From Quercus robur (taxonomy: Eukaryota > Streptophyta > Magnoliopsida > Fagales > Fagaceae), in contig NC_065542.1 in the NCBI RefSeq assembly GCF_932294415.1, positions 43,923,942 through 43,987,941 on the forward strand: a DNA stretch of 64,000 bases, written 5' to 3'. The position numbers and the translations under genes were made by a program. Positions 61,821-64,000 of the stretch are shown in pieces. The notes beneath the pieces are model-generated. The model saw only the letters and a list, made by a program, of their open reading frames with translations, ran no database searches and was not told the origin of the DNA. How positions within the stretch are numbered: position 1 is the stretch's first letter; each line of letters begins with the position of its first letter.

Positions 61821-63982
61821 TTAACTCGTTAGCAGTCTACTAGGCATTGCTTCATATATCTCTTCAACGATGTCATTGATGATAAAGTTCATGGACTGAA
61901 TGGCTTGACCAGATTCCAGGACAGCAAGCTCTTGTTGCATGGCAATGGTTACTAAGCACGAATCAGATAGTAGGCCCGCAGATCCATCAGGCATTATGGC
62001 AAACCCTGAAGGCTTTAAGTGATCATATATACATCCTCCAACAAAAAGTGCATTAGTAGCTGCTTGGGTCATTGGTGATGATATGATGAAGTAACAAAAT
62101 TCATCCCATGAAGCCTCTTGTAACAAATAGTCGTGATGCTGTCACATCAAAACAACATTTCATATAAGCAAAAGATCATGCACCCACCGACAAGTAAATC
62201 AGTGAAATCACATTATCACCTTTGTGAAATCATTCTGTAAATCTACATTCTTATGTAAAGTGATGCAGTTATTATAATCTTCTGAGGCAAGCTTAATCAC
62301 TTCTTCAGGCTCTTCCAGAAGGCTTGGCCACTGCAACAAGCCAATATGTAAACACTAAGCAGTCTATATTGATAGAAGCAGTCTATATTGATAGAATAGC
62401 AAATTGACACACTAACAGAGTAACTTGGCAGAGTTGTTTTGACAGCAACCAACCTGTAATTTGACATTATTTTTGAGAAGAAATTGAACAACTAAGAATG
62501 GTTGTGCTTGAATACGGAAGCTAGTCAAGGCGATGTAATTACTTGAGCCCTGTGTTTCAACATGATTCATGGTCACATCCTTCAAAACCCTTACTTCTCC
62601 ATCAGACAGAATATCCCATTTCCTTCTGTTAGGAGCCTCATTAATGCATTCCAAGAAATTCTTCTCCATATACTCAGTTAAATTCAGCAAATATGCACGA
62701 GCTGCAAAACTCATAATATTATTATAAGTTCTTCATGTTCTCGTTAAATCATAAAATTTGTGGAACATAAAAAAGAATCCAACCCTGCTATATAGTATCT
62801 CAACATGCATTAGATATATTGACCTTTGAACATTTATCAACCCCACAAAATTTGAGAATCATTTATGATACTAACTTTTATAATGATGATTCCAAGCTCT
62901 AGCTTTTATGTTGTAAATGAAGACGACATTGGGAAAAAAAAGTAAACATCACAGCCATGGTATGAGAATTCCATAACTTTCATTACGTAATCACCTCAGT
63001 AGTTATTTAACTTTTAAACCAAAACTGTCAGTAAAAAATGAACAGTGAGTTAAAAAGCTCAAAGTTTTGATTAAAATGACAATGAACATTACATTAACAG
63101 CAAGAGGAAACATATGACCAGATGTGCATATCATTAGATTTAATCATTTCACTCACATAAAACTAAAATTTGAGGGAAAGTCAGGTTTCTCATGCATAAT
63201 GAGAATTGGCACAGCAAAGGACACCATCCCATCAAAGGGATTGGGTGGATTTGGCCTGTAGAAAGGCATTAATCTCCAAACGTATCTTGAGTCATGAGTG
63301 GATAGGTTTTAAAAAATCAGCATACGAGTTATATTGGTGACGCCATTATTGGACAGCATAACCAATTTTACTACTTACACTATCCTCGCCTAAAAATGGC
63401 ATTAACATGTAAAGGTTATGGATAAATTATAAATGTCATACCTTGCTGGTCCACTGGCATCCTAAGATTGAGAAATCTACTATTATTTCGCTTTAACTTC
63501 TGCAACAATGTCCTAACACAGCGCTTTGCACAGAATGCAAGGTTCGAGTTAATTATTGATGAGTATATATTTTCTTGGACTTGGTGCTCATTCACTTCCA
63601 CATTCTCAAGCCATATAACCTGCACTAGGATAGAGACCCAGAATTTGAGAAAACAAATCATTAAGAATATTAAAAATAACCAGGGCAGTAATAAGAATCC
63701 TTCTATATCCTCTTAAATGAAGTTTTTAATAAACATAATTTTTTGTGGATCGTTTGCCTTTACACTAACCTCAGAATACTCGTCATGCCTCCTGATTATC
63801 ACCCCAGATGGCCTTCGCCGACACTTTACTTCCAATTTAGAATCTGAAGGTCCATGGTGGAAATAATCATTCGATACATCAACAATGGCCCATATATCTT
63901 CCACGATCTTTCTTAGGCATCTCAGGAAACAGAATTTCCTTGTTGGCACGAGTGGTGTGGGCAATTGAAATTCAGCATTCAC
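61821..63982 (-). CDS. Divergent HD-Zip class IV START protein, C-terminal part
   Basis: Five exons in the window, minus strand: 63982-63770, 63619-63442, 62701-62454, 62330-62220, 62138-61821. Phases close; they give 355 residues and the TAA stop. Family words: VNAEFQLPTPLVPTRKFCFL, then WAIVDVSND, CRRRPSGVIIRRHDEYSEVI, WLENVEVNE, NIYSSIINSNLAFCAKRC (start of the lipid-binding START domain's second half), and the C-terminal LLQEASWDEFCYFIISSP, PSGFAIMPDG. In typical members the last reads LQExxTDASGSLVVYAPVD...LPSGFAILPDG. Several usually fixed residues are changed (for example GAKRW is CAKRC). The homeodomain and zipper lie beyond the right edge. A transcription factor of epidermal or related cell types is the family role; a decayed or specialised paralogue is possible, though no stop is seen. 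Confidence 0.85.
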
Positions 63983-64000
63983 CTACAATAAGGATAATAA

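Overview
The window is nuclear DNA of a flowering plant, most likely a woody eudicot. The evidence is AT-rich sequence, genes cut by many GT-AG introns, plant-only families (SUVR-type SET protein with a WIYLD domain, HD-Zip class IV START protein, plant mobile domain) and dense plant transposons (SINEs, LINEs, LTR, MULE and hAT elements, MITEs). Nothing looks bacterial or organellar. An assignment to Fagales is only a guess from the general flavour of the repeats.

Five host genes can be read. (1) 584-12619, minus: an uncharacterised 14-exon gene. The chain closes in phase into a 674-residue protein, although several exons are not the longest open frame at their position. (2) 14855-16582, minus: cytosolic ribosomal protein L23 (uL14), four exons, 140 residues, with a TATA box and a telo-box. 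(3) 22162-24652, plus: a glutathionyl-hydroquinone reductase, three exons, 407 residues. (4) 27183-39097, minus: a SUVR1/SUVR2-type protein lysine methyltransferase, nine coding exons, 853 residues, with 5'UTR exons reaching about 41.56 kb. Its last nine codons lie beyond a 3.5 kb intron. (5) 61821-64000+, minus: the C-terminal part of a divergent HD-Zip IV (GL2/HDG-like) START protein, cut by the window edge.

The rest is mainly transposon-derived. At 17.9-20.3 kb a solo LTR is interrupted by a 1.7 kb hAT-type element with a perfect 8-bp target duplication. At 41.7-42.8 kb an extremely GC-rich fold-back sits inside an AT-rich fold-back. At 45.2-46.3 and 55.4-56.5 kb are two solo LTRs of one family. 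At 47.4-48.8 kb is a long-TIR element that carries an antisense fragment of a subtilase gene. At 51.0-56.6 kb is a 5.6 kb MULE with long terminal inverted repeats, a plant-mobile-domain gene and a converging MuDR transposase gene. Both genes are truncated at one internal deletion, and the right TIR is split by the second solo LTR. At 57.2-59.6 kb is a decayed L1-type LINE, and at 59.8-60.8 kb a hAT-type element that has captured a fragment of a RETICULATA-RELATED (DUF3411) gene.

The genes do not form a pathway or operon. The most interesting content is evolutionary: two separate gene-fragment captures by DNA transposons, two nested insertions datable by their target duplications, and an undescribed conserved-looking protein with a cysteine cluster near its C-terminus. 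I found no evidence of a new defence system, RNA machine or gene cluster. Family names and coordinates come from reading the sequence and recalled family motifs; no database search was run.
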